A DNA stretch of 64,000 nucleotides from Pseudomonas sp. 8Z (GTDB lineage Bacteria > Pseudomonadota > Gammaproteobacteria > Pseudomonadales > Pseudomonadaceae), in NCBI RefSeq assembly GCF_902506535.1, contig NZ_LR733825.1, forward strand, positions 65,206 to 129,205, read 5' to 3'. The first letter of the stretch is position 1, and the number at the start of each line of letters is the position of its first letter. The translations under genes and the position numbers were made by a program. Below are positions 7,010-16,125 of this stretch, in pieces. A model generated the notes under the pieces. That model did no database searches and was not told where the DNA came from. It saw only the letters and a program-made list of their open reading frames with translations.

Positions 7010-9634
7010 TCAGTGGTTGATTAGTGTCTCCAATGCTGCGTCCAATGCCGTGACAGATTCGACAATTGTCCGTACGGTGGCACGATCGAATTCGTGGTCG
7101 CGCTGCGAGTCGTGTACACCGCTGTTGAGATATCCCCACTCGATACTTCCTGCGCCGATGCCTAGTAAACTATCCAGTGCGGAAACGACATCCGTGGCAC
7201 CAGCATAGTGATCTGCGATGCGGCCAACAGCCGACCGCAGCTTGCCGCATTTGTTGTTCAGTTCCCACGGCGAGCGCGGTCCTCCGAGCTTGAGCTCGAT
7301 GCGACCGTCGGTGCGCCGACCCAACCAAGTCCAGATGCGATCTGTCAAGCTCTCCAGCGCGGGGCGCGCTTGACGTAGCGCTTCGCGCTTCTCTTCGCCC
7401 GCCAATGCCTGCTGGGCCAGCAACACGTAATTTTTTGTCGGCGGGGTGCTATCGACGCGCAGCTCGTGCTCGCCGTTATGCGGCAAGAACTTGTAGCGCT
7501 TAATGGCCGCGGAGCGCCGCGCACCCAACTCCTGCTGGATCCGATGCAGAAACTCCTCGGCGTGCGAGGTCAGGATGACTTGCTTGCCGTCCAGCAGACC
7601 ATCCTCGAAGAAGGTGCGCCAGATGCCATCGCGATGGTCATCGTCGATCGCGTTAACGACGTCATCGAAGATGACCACGGGGCAGCCCTGGGCAATATTC
7701 TTAGCCAGCAGAATCGCAAGGCCTAGGCACTTGATATGTCCTTCGCTGAAGACGATCAGGGCGTCATAGCGCACGCCAGGTTCCCCGGCGAACTCCACTT
7801 CGATCTTGCCGTTCTCTGCCACTGGAAGCCATAGCGCATGCAACAGGTCGCCGGGTGGGTCACCACGATTGAATGCGTTGTACAGATTGCGGGCCTGTTC
7901 TCCCAAGCCCTGGAGCAGCGCGCCCGGCAGCGCGGCCAAGTAGGCCTGGATCTCTGGCAGAAAACTGTCGTAGGCTGCCTTGATCCGCTGATGGTGCGCC
8001 ACCACCGGCACTTCTGCCGCGACGGCCTGAATCAGTTCGCGATTCACCTCGTCGAACTGGATCACTGTCTGGCGGGCTGCGGCGAGCTCCTGGTCCGCTG
8101 TCGTGCGCATCGTTCGCAGTCGTTCGATCTCCAGCCTATGCTGATCCAACCTGCCCCGCTCCTGGGTCAGCGCGCCGCGCTGGTCATGCACTTCGCGAGC
8201 CTGTGCGTCGACGCGTTCGATTATCTCGGCGATTTGCAGCAGAGCGTTCCAGGCGCGCCTCTCACCATCGAGCCAGCCGGCCAGCCAGTTGCCCTCAGCA
8301 GTGGGTGGCAGCGCAGGCAGGCCCGCCGCGTGTAGTTCTGTAGGACATACGATCGCAGCAATCGTGACCACGCGACGAATCTCGTCCCAAAGCGCTCGCA
8401 CTGCCTCGTTCAACTGTGTTCGAAGGTTGGCTTCGTGCTGCTGAAGGGCGGCCAGTTGTGCAAGCTGCTCCAGACCTGAGCGTGCTTTGGCAAAAGGGTC
8501 TTGCGCCACAGTGCTCAGCCCTGTCCCACAGGCAGGGCACGCTGTAGCTCCGTCGGCTAGGGCTAACACCGCCTCGTAGAGCTTGGCGTACGATACTTCG
8601 CCGGCTCGCGCCGCGAGCTGCCTGGACGATTCCTGCCACAGGCCCTGAAGGCGGTAGGCCTCTGCCAGAGGTGCTTGCAGCCGGGCCTGGGTCACCTCGT
8701 GGATGGTAGGCGGAACCGCATCAAGCTGGGCTTGCACATACGGAAGCCGTCCTTGTTGTTGCGATGTGCCGAGCAGCCAGTCGACACAAACCTGGTACGT
8801 CGCACCAGGCGACATGCGCTGCGCTAGATCGCGTTCTAGAGTCTCTACCCCTGCGATCTTTTGCGGGTAGGCAGCGATCGTCTGTTCGGAGTTCGCCAGT
8901 TGCAGGCGACGCTGTGCCAGTTGAGACGCCTGGGCCCCGACAAGCATAAGATCCTGATCGAGCGACGGATTGAAACCACGTACGAATTCGCTGAACTGAT
9001 CCACGCCGAACAAGGTGGCGATGAGCTGTCGCTGATCGCCCGGTGTCCGTGCTGCGATGCGAGCGAAGTCGTCGAGGCGGTTCTTTTCGATGAAGCAAAA
9101 GCGGTACTCGGATTCGTCCGGTTGCACGACTTCGATGTCGTTTGCCCCTCTAGTCGACAGCACCGGAGCGATATGGCGACGTAGGCGGGCGTTGTTGCAG
9201 TAGGTGCGCTGGTCCACTCTCTTGACCTGCGCTTCGCTGATGGAGCCGAGCATCGCCACTTCCAGAGCCTCGCAGAAACTACTCTTGCCGGTACCGTTGG
9301 CGCCGTAGACCAGGGTAATGTCATGGCTGAGGTCGAATGTTTCCTGCCGCATGAACCCGCGAAATGGCCCCACTTCAAGCTGGTGCAGACGCCCGAGCGC
9401 TGGCCCGGTTTCAGGCCCGCGAGCATCCCCGTCGTACGCTACAGGCATCTGCGCTAAATGCGCCACGGCCAGGGGCGCGAGGCGCGTTGACCGTCCGCGG
9501 CGCGCGGCACCGACCTCCGAAAGTGGCTGCAAATGGTTGAGTATCAAGTGCGCGAGCCGGCGAACGTCGTCATACACCTCTTGCTGCGCGAGGTGTGAAA
9601 GGAAGCGGTGGTACTCCGAATGAATGCTTGCCAT
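7010..9634 (-). CDS. Rad50/RecF-like AAA ATPase, probable defence component
   Basis: The 874-residue protein starts at ATG 9634 (AGAGGG upstream). Visible in order: Walker A G111-ANGTGK-S118, long helical middle part, a zinc-hook-like C366-P-A-C369, an ABC signature-like FSEGHIKCLGLAILLA, and Walker B VVIFDD (D657) followed by a D-loop-like stretch and a switch His (TSHAEE). This is the layout of SMC/Rad50/RecF-type DNA-associated ATPases. It lies 100 bases downstream of a DUF3800 gene on the same strand, so the two probably form one operon. ATPase plus nuclease-fold pairs of this kind are common in anti-phage islands; the actual activity is an inference. Confidence 0.85.
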   Translation of the reverse strand: MASIHSEYHRFLSHLAQQEVYDDVRRLAHLILNHLQPLSEVGAARRGRSTRLAPLAVAHLAQMPVAYDGDARGPETGPALGRLHQLEVGPFRGFMRQETFDLSHDITLVYGANGTGKSSFCEALEVAMLGSISEAQVKRVDQRTYCNNARLRRHIAPVLSTRGANDIEVVQPDESEYRFCFIEKNRLDDFARIAARTPGDQRQLIATLFGVDQFSEFVRGFNPSLDQDLMLVGAQASQLAQRRLQLANSEQTIAAYPQKIAGVETLERDLAQRMSPGATYQVCVDWLLGTSQQQGRLPYVQAQLDAVPPTIHEVTQARLQAPLAEAYRLQGLWQESSRQLAARAGEVSYAKLYEAVLALADGATACPACGTGLSTVAQDPFAKARSGLEQLAQLAALQQHEANLRTQLNEAVRALWDEIRRVVTIAAIVCPTELHAAGLPALPPTAEGNWLAGWLDGERRAWNALLQIAEIIERVDAQAREVHDQRGALTQERGRLDQHRLEIERLRTMRTTADQELAAARQTVIQFDEVNRELIQAVAAEVPVVAHHQRIKAAYDSFLPEIQAYLAALPGALLQGLGEQARNLYNAFNRGDPPGDLLHALWLPVAENGKIEVEFAGEPGVRYDALIVFSEGHIKCLGLAILLAKNIAQGCPVVIFDDVVNAIDDDHRDGIWRTFFEDGLLDGKQVILTSHAEEFLHRIQQELGARRSAAIKRYKFLPHNGEHELRVDSTPPTKNYVLLAQQALAGEEKREALRQARPALESLTDRIWTWLGRRTDGRIELKLGGPRSPWELNNKCGKLRSAVGRIADHYAGATDVVSALDSLLGIGAGSIEWGYLNSGVHDSQRDHEFDRATVRTIVESVTALDAALETLINH

Positions 9635-9734
9635 GCAACCCTCTAGACAGAAAGACGCTTTTGGCTGCGTCCGTGGCGGTGTTGATCGGCCTCTCGCTCC
9701 TTGGCGTGTGGTCGGGCAATATTTCCATCCGCCG

Positions 9735-10787
9735 TTATGGCTTATGGAAGTTCTGAGCAAAATAGTCGATTGTCTGCGCCGCCTGGCTCCCCTGGCGGAA
9801 TCGTTTCTGTTCCTCAAAATCGATCGAAGGCAGCATGTGGATCAACTGATGATCTGCATAGAGGGCCAAGACTCTCCGAGCATCCAGCGTCCCGCTGCGT
9901 TGTCCCGTGAGCGTGTTCGCTGCCTCTATGGTCGCCCCTATCATTACGTCCGCCAGTTGCACCGCGGGACTTGTCTTGGAGTCGACTTGTGTCACCGACT
10001 GGAGCTTGAGTGGAAAGGTAATACTTGCGATCTCCGACTGGCGCAACGTGATCGCATCCTCGTGGTGAATAAAGCGCTGCAGTAAGTCGTGGTAGGTGAG
10101 CAGGTTCTTGGACTGATCGTGCTCGACCCAATAGGGACCGTCGGCCATGGCTTCCATCCGGCTGATCAGCGACTGCAGTACCACGAGGGCGGCGTCTGTG
10201 GTGACACCTGGGGTGGCGATCGCTTGCAGGCATTCCGGCGCCGCAAACTGCGCCAAGGGGCCCAGTGCTTCTGGCAGTTCCCTCCAGCGCGAGGCGCGAG
10301 CGGCCTCGACCAGATCGGCAAGCGCCTCCGGGCTTTTCTCCTTTACTGCACGTTGGAAACAAGCCAGCAACCGGTCAAGAGCGCTTTCCCCGAGGAGCAT
10401 TGGCCCTGTCACGTACAGCAGCGATGCGAGCGAGTAGTTCTGCCCATCCTCATAGAAGTCGATCCCGCGCTCGTAGTAGAACGGCTCGACCGCGTAGTCC
10501 AGGAACATCAGCAGCAGAAGGAAGCGCTTGTCGCAGACGTAGGTCACGCATTTGTGCTGGGTTAGCAGGTCGCGCAGTAGCGCCAACAGGCGTGGGTGGT
10601 TGGCTGGGCGGCGCGCCAGAGCCCGATACTTGAGCTCGTCCGCCTGCAGCTTGGGAAAGTGCTCCCGGATCAAGCGCCTGGCCTGGTCATCGTCGATGGC
10701 GATGGCCGCCGCCCCCTGGAACCGTTGCTCAGGGTTAAGCAGGTCGAAGCCGGTGTAACCGCTTTCATCGATTCGAAAGCATTCCAT
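9735..10787 (-). CDS. DUF3800-like protein, partner of the ATPase
   Basis: The 350-residue protein begins MECFRIDESGYTGF and carries near residue 280 VQLADVMIGAT. An early D-E-S-G and a late Q-x-A-D are the hallmarks of DUF3800, a family thought to have an RNase H-like fold with acidic active-site residues (here D7 and the late Asp). A weak GGGA ribosome binding site precedes the ATG. It is the first gene of an operon with the Rad50-like ATPase. DUF3800 proteins occur often in mobile elements and defence islands, so a nuclease role is plausible but unproven. Confidence 0.75.
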   Translation of the reverse strand: MECFRIDESGYTGFDLLNPEQRFQGAAAIAIDDDQARRLIREHFPKLQADELKYRALARRPANHPRLLALLRDLLTQHKCVTYVCDKRFLLLLMFLDYAVEPFYYERGIDFYEDGQNYSLASLLYVTGPMLLGESALDRLLACFQRAVKEKSPEALADLVEAARASRWRELPEALGPLAQFAAPECLQAIATPGVTTDAALVVLQSLISRMEAMADGPYWVEHDQSKNLLTYHDLLQRFIHHEDAITLRQSEIASITFPLKLQSVTQVDSKTSPAVQLADVMIGATIEAANTLTGQRSGTLDARRVLALYADHQLIHMLPSIDFEEQKRFRQGSQAAQTIDYFAQNFHKP

Positions 10788-10950
10788 TGCAATTCCCGTC
10801 CGATTGAAGGGCGATGTTTTGGACGAGCGCAGGCGCTGGTCAAGACCAAGTTAACCGCGTGGTTAAGTCAGGTGCAATTACGCAATTGGCTCCACCTCGC
10901 CCAGCAGGATGCCCGGAGCTGGTTCAATTAGTCGAGCGATCCAACCATTT

Positions 10951-11352
10951 CTAGCTATCGCGACCGTAAGAGACCATAGGATCGGCCGAAAACAACCAGG
11001 CAGCCGAAAATCCAAAGGAGGCGAAGTTAAGGGCTGCTGCACCGAAGCCAAGATACTCGAAGGTGAGGGTAGCTGGTTGGCTGAGCTGTCCCCTGAAAAA
11101 GTGGTCGACGCTTAGCGCGGCCATGATCAACGCCAGCCCTGCCTTAAGGCCCTGCCCGCGGCCTCCAACAACGATTAGCAGGACAAGTATGAGGGAACCG
11201 AAAATGACGGTGACTGCTCCCCGTCCAACCTCCTCCCAGCTATGGCCAATCAACCCGTAGTAGAAGTGCAAAAACAGAAACATGGTCATAAGCCCACCGT
11301 TTAGGTCGGCTCCGAGGGAGTTCTTGATTAAGCCGGTGAAGCTGCTGAGCAT
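10951..11352 (-). CDS. Small integral membrane protein, unknown function
   Basis: The 133-residue product starts at ATG 11352 behind GGAG. Hydrophobic stretches at about residues 20-38, 45-63, 70-85 and 100-120 suggest three or four membrane helices. It carries no motif I recognise. It is encoded 18 bases downstream of the 136-residue hypothetical gene, on the same strand, and is probably co-transcribed with it. Confidence 0.65.
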   Translation of the reverse strand: MLSSFTGLIKNSLGADLNGGLMTMFLFLHFYYGLIGHSWEEVGRGAVTVIFGSLILVLLIVVGGRGQGLKAGLALIMAALSVDHFFRGQLSQPATLTFEYLGFGAAALNFASFGFSAAWLFSADPMVSYGRDS

Positions 11353-11370
11353 CGTAGTCTCCGTTTGTTG

Positions 11371-11781
11371 TTAACAAGCGATCTCATACTCGATGTCGTC
11401 TGCCTCGCGGAATAGGCCCCAAGCTTGATACTGATCGGCGGCCTCCCCCTCAATCAGTTTCCAGCCGGGCGTTCCTATGGTTGGGCTGAACATAGGATCC
11501 AACTCATAGTCGATTCCAACCCGGCCAACCATGACGATCAGGTAGGAGGGGGAGGCTCCTTTAGTGAACGCGACGCTATGGGTAGGCTGCTTAGCTGCCA
11601 GCATGGCGACATTGGTCCAGCAGGCCTCTGGCTTGAAGCCTGCTTGGATGGCTGCCTTGCAAGTCATCTGCATGGCCCGGCGATGCTCACCATAATGCTC
11701 GAAGAAATGAGCATATGCCTCTGCCAGCTTCCCCAAAGTCGTGCGATCCACCATCCGAACAAGCTTGGAATTATTCATCAT
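11371..11781 (-). CDS. Hypothetical protein (136 aa)
   Basis: The product starts at ATG 11781 with GGAAGG upstream; a second Met follows directly. The N-terminal half (residues 10-60) is helical with several His and Phe residues; the C-terminal half is predicted beta-rich. No domain is recognised. It lies upstream of the small membrane protein gene in the same direction, and downstream of the RES/Xre pair with a 59-base gap, so all four may be one transcription unit. Confidence 0.6.
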   Translation of the reverse strand: MMNNSKLVRMVDRTTLGKLAEAYAHFFEHYGEHRRAMQMTCKAAIQAGFKPEACWTNVAMLAAKQPTHSVAFTKGASPSYLIVMVGRVGIDYELDPMFSPTIGTPGWKLIEGEAADQYQAWGLFREADDIEYEIAC

Positions 11782-11840
11782 GTCCGACCTTCCACCGGAG
11801 GGGGCTAATTCGCATTACATTCGCGACTCTAGACGTAAAG

Positions 11841-12332
11841 TCATGCCCTGAGCAGGCGAGTATCGAGGCCGAAGCGCTCCTGTGACACGAGCCGGAATTT
11901 ATCGGCTGCCAGATCGCAACTTACAAGCAGATTCCACGAATGGCGTGTTACTGCCGATGGGATGAGCACGAATGGATGTTCGGCCAGCAGTTGGTCGGCA
12001 AACTGCTGCTGATTCGGAGATGGCTGTGATGGGATAAGCCAGTTTGGGTTAGGCACGTTCTCTGGCTGAACTACCTGAATGAGCTTTGGATCGAGTACCT
12101 CAAAGCAGGTCAACACGTGCGGTACTGTGTCGAGTGCGTCGAATCCAACATGGGCCGCAACTTCTAGAATTGCCGTTGAAGGATCGGCCGATGCATAGAT
12201 AACCCGGCGACCGGGCGGGTTCCATCGGCCACCGGAAGTTTGTGCGCCGATGCCGCTATCCCAGGTTGCCTTATAGATCTCGCGATCCAAGCGCCAAGCA
12301 TGCCACGTCCCGTCCCAGGGCAAAGGGTTCAC
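11841..12332 (-). CDS. RES-domain toxin of a RES/Xre toxin-antitoxin pair
   Basis: The 163-residue protein begins MNPLPWDGTWHAWRLDREIY and carries the RES-family signatures GGRWNPPGRRVIYAS and STAILEVAAH. RES toxins studied so far degrade NAD+ or ADP-ribosylate a host enzyme, using an Arg/Tyr/Glu set; R, Y and E in these motifs match. The start overlaps the stop of the antitoxin gene by four bases, the usual antitoxin-first order. The sequence looks full length. Confidence 0.88.
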   Translation of the reverse strand: MNPLPWDGTWHAWRLDREIYKATWDSGIGAQTSGGRWNPPGRRVIYASADPSTAILEVAAHVGFDALDTVPHVLTCFEVLDPKLIQVVQPENVPNPNWLIPSQPSPNQQQFADQLLAEHPFVLIPSAVTRHSWNLLVSCDLAADKFRLVSQERFGLDTRLLRA

Positions 12333-12805
12333 TGGTATACCCCATGCTCGATGCGGGTCAGGTAGTCCTCTACGGCCTGGAAGCCAAGAGCGTTGTCGAT
12401 CAGCTCAAGTGGGACATTGCCGTCGAGATATTTGCATGGCCTTTCAAGCCATTCCTCAGCCAGTTTCTGTGCACCGAACACGCTGGTGGCGTGCTCAAGG
12501 GCCCTCGCATACTGGAATGCGATGGCACTCTGCTGAGGGTTCAGGCGTACGGGCTTGGGCTCCTTTGCCAAGCGCTGAAGCGTACGGACAGACTTCCCGG
12601 TGATGCGCTTTACAACATCGTATTCTAAGAATAGATCTGAGATCGAAAGCATGTCTCGAACAGCGCTCAGGGTGAAGCCTTCTTTCGCGTACTGGATAAC
12701 CAACATGCGAGAGTCGCCTTTGCGGCCTCGGAACAGCACCTCAGTAGGCTTGATGGTGGCCTTCTTGGTCGTCGGCCCGGCCGATTTTTCCGCAGTGGTT
12801 ACCAT
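12329..12805 (-). CDS. Xre/ParS-type antitoxin of the RES/Xre pair
   Basis: The 158-residue product starts at ATG 12805, eight bases behind GGAGG; earlier in-frame ATGs lack a ribosome binding site. The middle part (VVKRITGKSVRTLQRLAKEP) is Xre-like, and the end (ARALEHATSVFGAQKLAEEW) is the toxin-binding DUF2384/ParS domain. Such proteins neutralise the RES enzyme and repress their own promoter. The inverted repeat at 12832-12856, just upstream, is the likely operator. Confidence 0.85.
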   Translation of the reverse strand: MVTTAEKSAGPTTKKATIKPTEVLFRGRKGDSRMLVIQYAKEGFTLSAVRDMLSISDLFLEYDVVKRITGKSVRTLQRLAKEPKPVRLNPQQSAIAFQYARALEHATSVFGAQKLAEEWLERPCKYLDGNVPLELIDNALGFQAVEDYLTRIEHGVYQ

Positions 12806-12831
12806 AGCTGCTTCCTCCCTTGCGACATGTG

Positions 12832-12856
12832 ACGTCATGATAGCGCCAAATGACGT
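12832..12856. promoter_or_regulatory. Operator-like inverted repeat upstream of RES/Xre operon
   Basis: ACGTCAT (12832-12838) and ATGACGT (12850-12856) form a perfect seven-base inverted repeat with an 11-base spacer, 27 bases before the antitoxin start. Toxin-antitoxin operons are usually autorepressed from such sites. The rest of 12857-13056 shows no gene. Confidence 0.6.
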
Positions 12857-13056
12857 ATTGGTGGAATCAAGCCTGTTATTGGTGTAGGCCTTGGAGCTCA
12901 CACCGTGTCTGTTTGCCGAAAAGCGCCAAGCTCGTCCACGAAGCGGCGTACCGTACGAGTTCTCCCAAATCCAGGATTATCCCTACACGGAGCATGAGGA
13001 CAGGCTTGCATCGATCTAGGGAAAGGGCGGAGCAGAAAATCCGTGAATTTCAGGCA

Positions 13057-13086
13057 CAAAAAAACCGCCTTTTGGGCGGTTTTTTT
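13057..13086 (-). terminator. Rho-independent terminator
   Basis: A-tract, CCGCC, TTTT loop, GGCGG and T-tract (about 13057-13086) make a symmetric terminator that works on both strands. On the minus strand it lies 148 bases beyond the end of the PemK-like gene. The 13087-13233 interval holds no gene that I can support. Confidence 0.8.
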
Positions 13087-13233
13087 GACACTTTACTTTC
13101 ACAGGAAACGGTATTAGCCGTGTCGCCGAGGTAGAGTCCTGCTCTCTTTGCTCGACCATGTACCAAACATCCTATTGTCAGCCGGCGCCTGTGTCAACTC
13201 GTTTGGTTTGCCAAGGGAGAGGCCTGCCCTGGC

Positions 13234-14256
13234 TTACTGAGCGTTCTCTGCGTCAAGAGCACGGCAGAATTCAAGCTCTTCATCGTAATCAAGCCCCATG
13301 GATGCCGCCCAGTTTTTTGCCAGAGCTTCAACTGGAGCGAGTTGTGCAAGCGCGGCGGTGCGGGCGGCCAGATCTGCGTTCAACTGGTTGATGGTTTCTT
13401 GCAGCTGATTGGCCTTGATCTCTGCTTGCAGCACGTCGTTGTAAGGCACGTAGCCTGAGGCACCGACAGCATGAATCAGGGCTGCTTTCAGTAGCTTTGC
13501 TTCAGATTTGCTCAGTGCGACAGTGTAATTGACGTTCCTGCCGGAATTTTTTCCTCCGCCAAAGTAGCTGATGGGAGGGAGAATGCGCTGTACAGAGACG
13601 CACTCAAGCATGCTGCAGAGCACATAGCTATCTTTTCCGCTGTTTTGGTACCGAGGCATTTTGTCCAAAGTTGTCTGCTCAATCTTGAAGGCAGACTTGT
13701 CCCCAGGGGTGGTCGGTGACGACGTTACAGGTGCCACTTGGACTAAATTGCCAGAAATCACTTTCACAACGACAGCGAGTCGCCGCTTATGCATCTCGGC
13801 CTCAAGCAGCGTATCCATGTATCGCTTATTGGTCTTGCTGCTGGCGTCGGTACGTCCAGTTTGTTGGACAAACCCGTAGTCCACTTCGACCAGCGTTCCT
13901 TGGCGACCTAGAAGCTTATGAGCCGTTTGGGTTTTGTTTTTCTTCAGTGTCTGATTGAGGAAGACCTCTTTTGACACGTCATGCCTTTGAATCAGGACTG
14001 AGAATACGGCTGGCCCCTGGGCAGTGGCTGGTGTGGCTGTAACAGACTCCAATCTCCAGAGGTGGTTGCTGACGTTGACGAAGCATTTGGTGATAAATAC
14101 CGGATGCGGGGTTTTGCCGGCCTTATGACGCGGTATACCAGGTATCAGCGCTTCGCGGATGTCATCGTAAGTTTCTATCCCCAGCAAGACTTGGCTAGGC
14201 GCACCCGTGGTGTTGTCGATCACCGTTTCGAAATAGCGAACAACAATCGTTTGCAT
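13234..14256 (-). CDS. PemK/MazF-like domain protein (340 aa)
   Basis: Start chosen at ATG 14256, preceded by GGGA; the ATG 11 codons earlier has no ribosome binding site. The centre of the protein (GTLVEVDYGFVQ, then KRRLAVVVKV and VQVAPVTS) resembles the beta-barrel of PemK/MazF mRNA interferases. It is much longer than the usual 110-residue toxin, with an N-terminal domain of about 115 residues and a helical C-terminal part (QETINQLNADLAARTAAL). No antitoxin gene is next to it. It could be a fused toxin or a different user of the same fold. Confidence 0.65.
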   Translation of the reverse strand: MQTIVVRYFETVIDNTTGAPSQVLLGIETYDDIREALIPGIPRHKAGKTPHPVFITKCFVNVSNHLWRLESVTATPATAQGPAVFSVLIQRHDVSKEVFLNQTLKKNKTQTAHKLLGRQGTLVEVDYGFVQQTGRTDASSKTNKRYMDTLLEAEMHKRRLAVVVKVISGNLVQVAPVTSSPTTPGDKSAFKIEQTTLDKMPRYQNSGKDSYVLCSMLECVSVQRILPPISYFGGGKNSGRNVNYTVALSKSEAKLLKAALIHAVGASGYVPYNDVLQAEIKANQLQETINQLNADLAARTAALAQLAPVEALAKNWAASMGLDYDEELEFCRALDAENAQ

Positions 14257-14445
14257 GTGCGTCCCTGATACGTTGATAACAGCGCACATTCTGTCTGTCA
14301 GTTAGTACGAAAGGGAAGGGTGGAGCGGTGGCTTGCAATGATCTTGCTCTCCCTTGCTCGGATTGCCTTCAGTGCGCAGTCTGAGCGCTGGGAGAGTTAC
14401 CGAAGTAGAAGTGGTGACCAAAACGGTGACCAAAAAGCTCATAAA

Positions 14446-14473
14446 CGAAAAAGGCCCACCTTGCGGTGAGCCT
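14446..14473 (-). terminator. Terminator downstream of tRNA-Thr
   Basis: Read on the minus strand, AGGCTCACC-GCAA-GGTGGGCCT is followed by TTTTT. It lies 17 bases beyond the 3' end of tRNA-Thr and would end its transcript. If the element entered at the tRNA, this terminator is element DNA. The adjoining interval 14257-14445 has no supported gene, only two tandem copies of GGTGACCAAAA at about 14413-14434. Confidence 0.7.
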
Positions 14474-14489
14474 AAGTCGTTGATTTATA

Positions 14490-14565
<76 letters not shown>

Positions 14566-14858
14566 CTAAGTGGGGCGCCATTATATCTATTCGCAGGCTC
14601 CAGTAAAGCCATGATCGACATGGATTTTTTCGGCTTGGCGAGTAGAGGGAGAATGCTTATGCACAATTGCAAGGCAAGGTGAAGGTGTGTGCACAAGGGT
14701 TGTGCGCTTTATCACGATTTTCTGCAAGTGCCTGTTTTTATTGATGTTGGGTCTTTTGCGCAGAAAATGATCAGCGTTCGGCGGGGCGCTGTATCTGGTC
14801 GTTGCAGGCATTTGCCCAGAAAGGATCAACAGAGTTATCCACAGCTTTTGTGTGCAAC

Positions 14859-16076
14859 TCAGGCGCGTTCGGCAAGGAGCATGAGGTTGCGTGGGCTCAG
14901 GTGATATTCACAGAAGCTGCCCAGGCGCACTTGATATCCCTGTTCTTGCAGATAGAGCGCGCGGTCGAGTAATAGCCAGAGTTCCAGTGGGCGTCGGAAC
15001 AGGTTGCGCACCAGTTCCAGGTTGCGTACCTGCGCCAGGCGTTGCCAGCCCTGCTCTTGCAGGTCATCCCAAGCTTGCTCACCCGGTGCGGGAATGCCGC
15101 GCAGGGCTGCCAGGTCGTGGCAGAACGCAGCGAAGGGTTTGTCGAACCAGTCGCTGCTGAGTGACGGTGTGGGCAGGTACTGGTCGCAATCGCGCAGGCG
15201 GCGTTGCAGCAGGTCGAAGGCCAGGCGCCAGGCCATCGAGCGATCGCGCTGGCGTTTGACTCGTGCTCCGGCGGTGACGGTCTCGCTCAGCGGCAGGCCG
15301 AGGTCGTCGCGCGACAGTTGCAGGGTGGACGCCTTCGCCGCATCGGATAGTGGCTGGTAGTGCGACGCGGCGATGCGGTTGTAGCAGCATGGCGCGACGG
15401 CCAGGTGAGCGCAGCCTTTTGCGCTGGCCAGTTGCAGCAGGCGCATGTGCAGGTCGCCGCAGGCATGCAGGGCTACCGGACTGTGCTCGGGTTGCAGACT
15501 TGCAGCGGCATCTTCGGCCATGACGTCCTGGCACAGGTGCTGAGCTTTGATACCGAGTCGCGTGCTGAGGGCGCTGCCGGCTTCGACCAGCATTGGGTCG
15601 TATTCCAGGCAGGTGAGGGTCTGTCCGGCTTGTGTTAGCCAGCGTCCCAGGTGGCCTTTGCCCGAGCACCAGTCGAGCCAGTGATTAGGGGCGCGGCTGA
15701 ATTGCAGGCAGGCGGCGAAGGCTTCGATCTGCTGCAGTTTGCGCCCAGGAATCGCTGCGATTGCACTGACTGGGCGAGGCGGCGGGGTTGCCTTTCTTGG
15801 GAGTTGGCCCAGGCGTGTCAGGGCTTGGGCTTGCTGTCCCCATTCAGGGAAGGGCGTTGGCGCGGGAATTGTCCAGGGTTGGCCATGGTCGGCCTCGGCT
15901 TGCTCCAGCGTGCGACTACGCAGCCAGGCGGCCAGTTCGGGCCAGTCGGCTTCCCATGGCAGTTGCAGGGCGGTGAACGGTCTGGGACGCCAGAGCGCCT
16001 GATGCTCGACGACAAAGGCATCGAGCGCCTGAAATCGCTCAAGCAGTGCGCTGCCTTGGAGAATGGGCTCGGACAT
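14859..16076 (-). CDS. METTL25-like SAM-dependent methyltransferase
   Basis: The 405-residue protein has a methyltransferase domain with LDWCSGKGHLGRWL (SAM-binding loop), ALHACGDLHMRLL and APCCYNRI, a motif set typical of the METTL25/Methyltransf_32 group. The substrate is unknown. Start chosen at ATG 16076 (MSEPILQG); an ATG at 16127 lies inside the 16126-16152 hairpin and is unlikely. It is a core gene downstream of the ABC transporter operon, on the same strand. Confidence 0.8.
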   Translation of the reverse strand: MSEPILQGSALLERFQALDAFVVEHQALWRPRPFTALQLPWEADWPELAAWLRSRTLEQAEADHGQPWTIPAPTPFPEWGQQAQALTRLGQLPRKATPPPRPVSAIAAIPGRKLQQIEAFAACLQFSRAPNHWLDWCSGKGHLGRWLTQAGQTLTCLEYDPMLVEAGSALSTRLGIKAQHLCQDVMAEDAAASLQPEHSPVALHACGDLHMRLLQLASAKGCAHLAVAPCCYNRIAASHYQPLSDAAKASTLQLSRDDLGLPLSETVTAGARVKRQRDRSMAWRLAFDLLQRRLRDCDQYLPTPSLSSDWFDKPFAAFCHDLAALRGIPAPGEQAWDDLQEQGWQRLAQVRNLELVRNLFRRPLELWLLLDRALYLQEQGYQVRLGSFCEYHLSPRNLMLLAERA

Positions 16077-16125
16077 GGTGCACAACAGGGCGAGGTTGGG
16101 AGTCGCGCATTTTAGGAGGGCAGTC

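Larger units (their letters stand above)
1..14489. mobile_element. Accessory region with conjugative-element genes (left part outside window), ending at tRNA-Thr
   Basis: This stretch carries a relaxase/helicase gene, overlapping small genes of unknown function, a probable defence operon, a RES/Xre toxin-antitoxin pair and other cargo typical of integrated conjugative elements. Core genes resume only after the tRNA-Thr gene at 14490-14565, so the 3' end of that tRNA is the likely attachment site. No integrase gene and no second tRNA-Thr copy is visible, and the relaxase gene is cut by the window start. The right border is therefore an inference and the left border is unknown. It could also be several nested acquisitions. 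Confidence 0.55.

Noticed and set aside
14835..14843. Perfect DnaA box TTATCCACA as part of a chromosomal origin
   Set aside because: It is a single box without neighbours of the same kind, AT-rich tract or dnaA/dnaN context.
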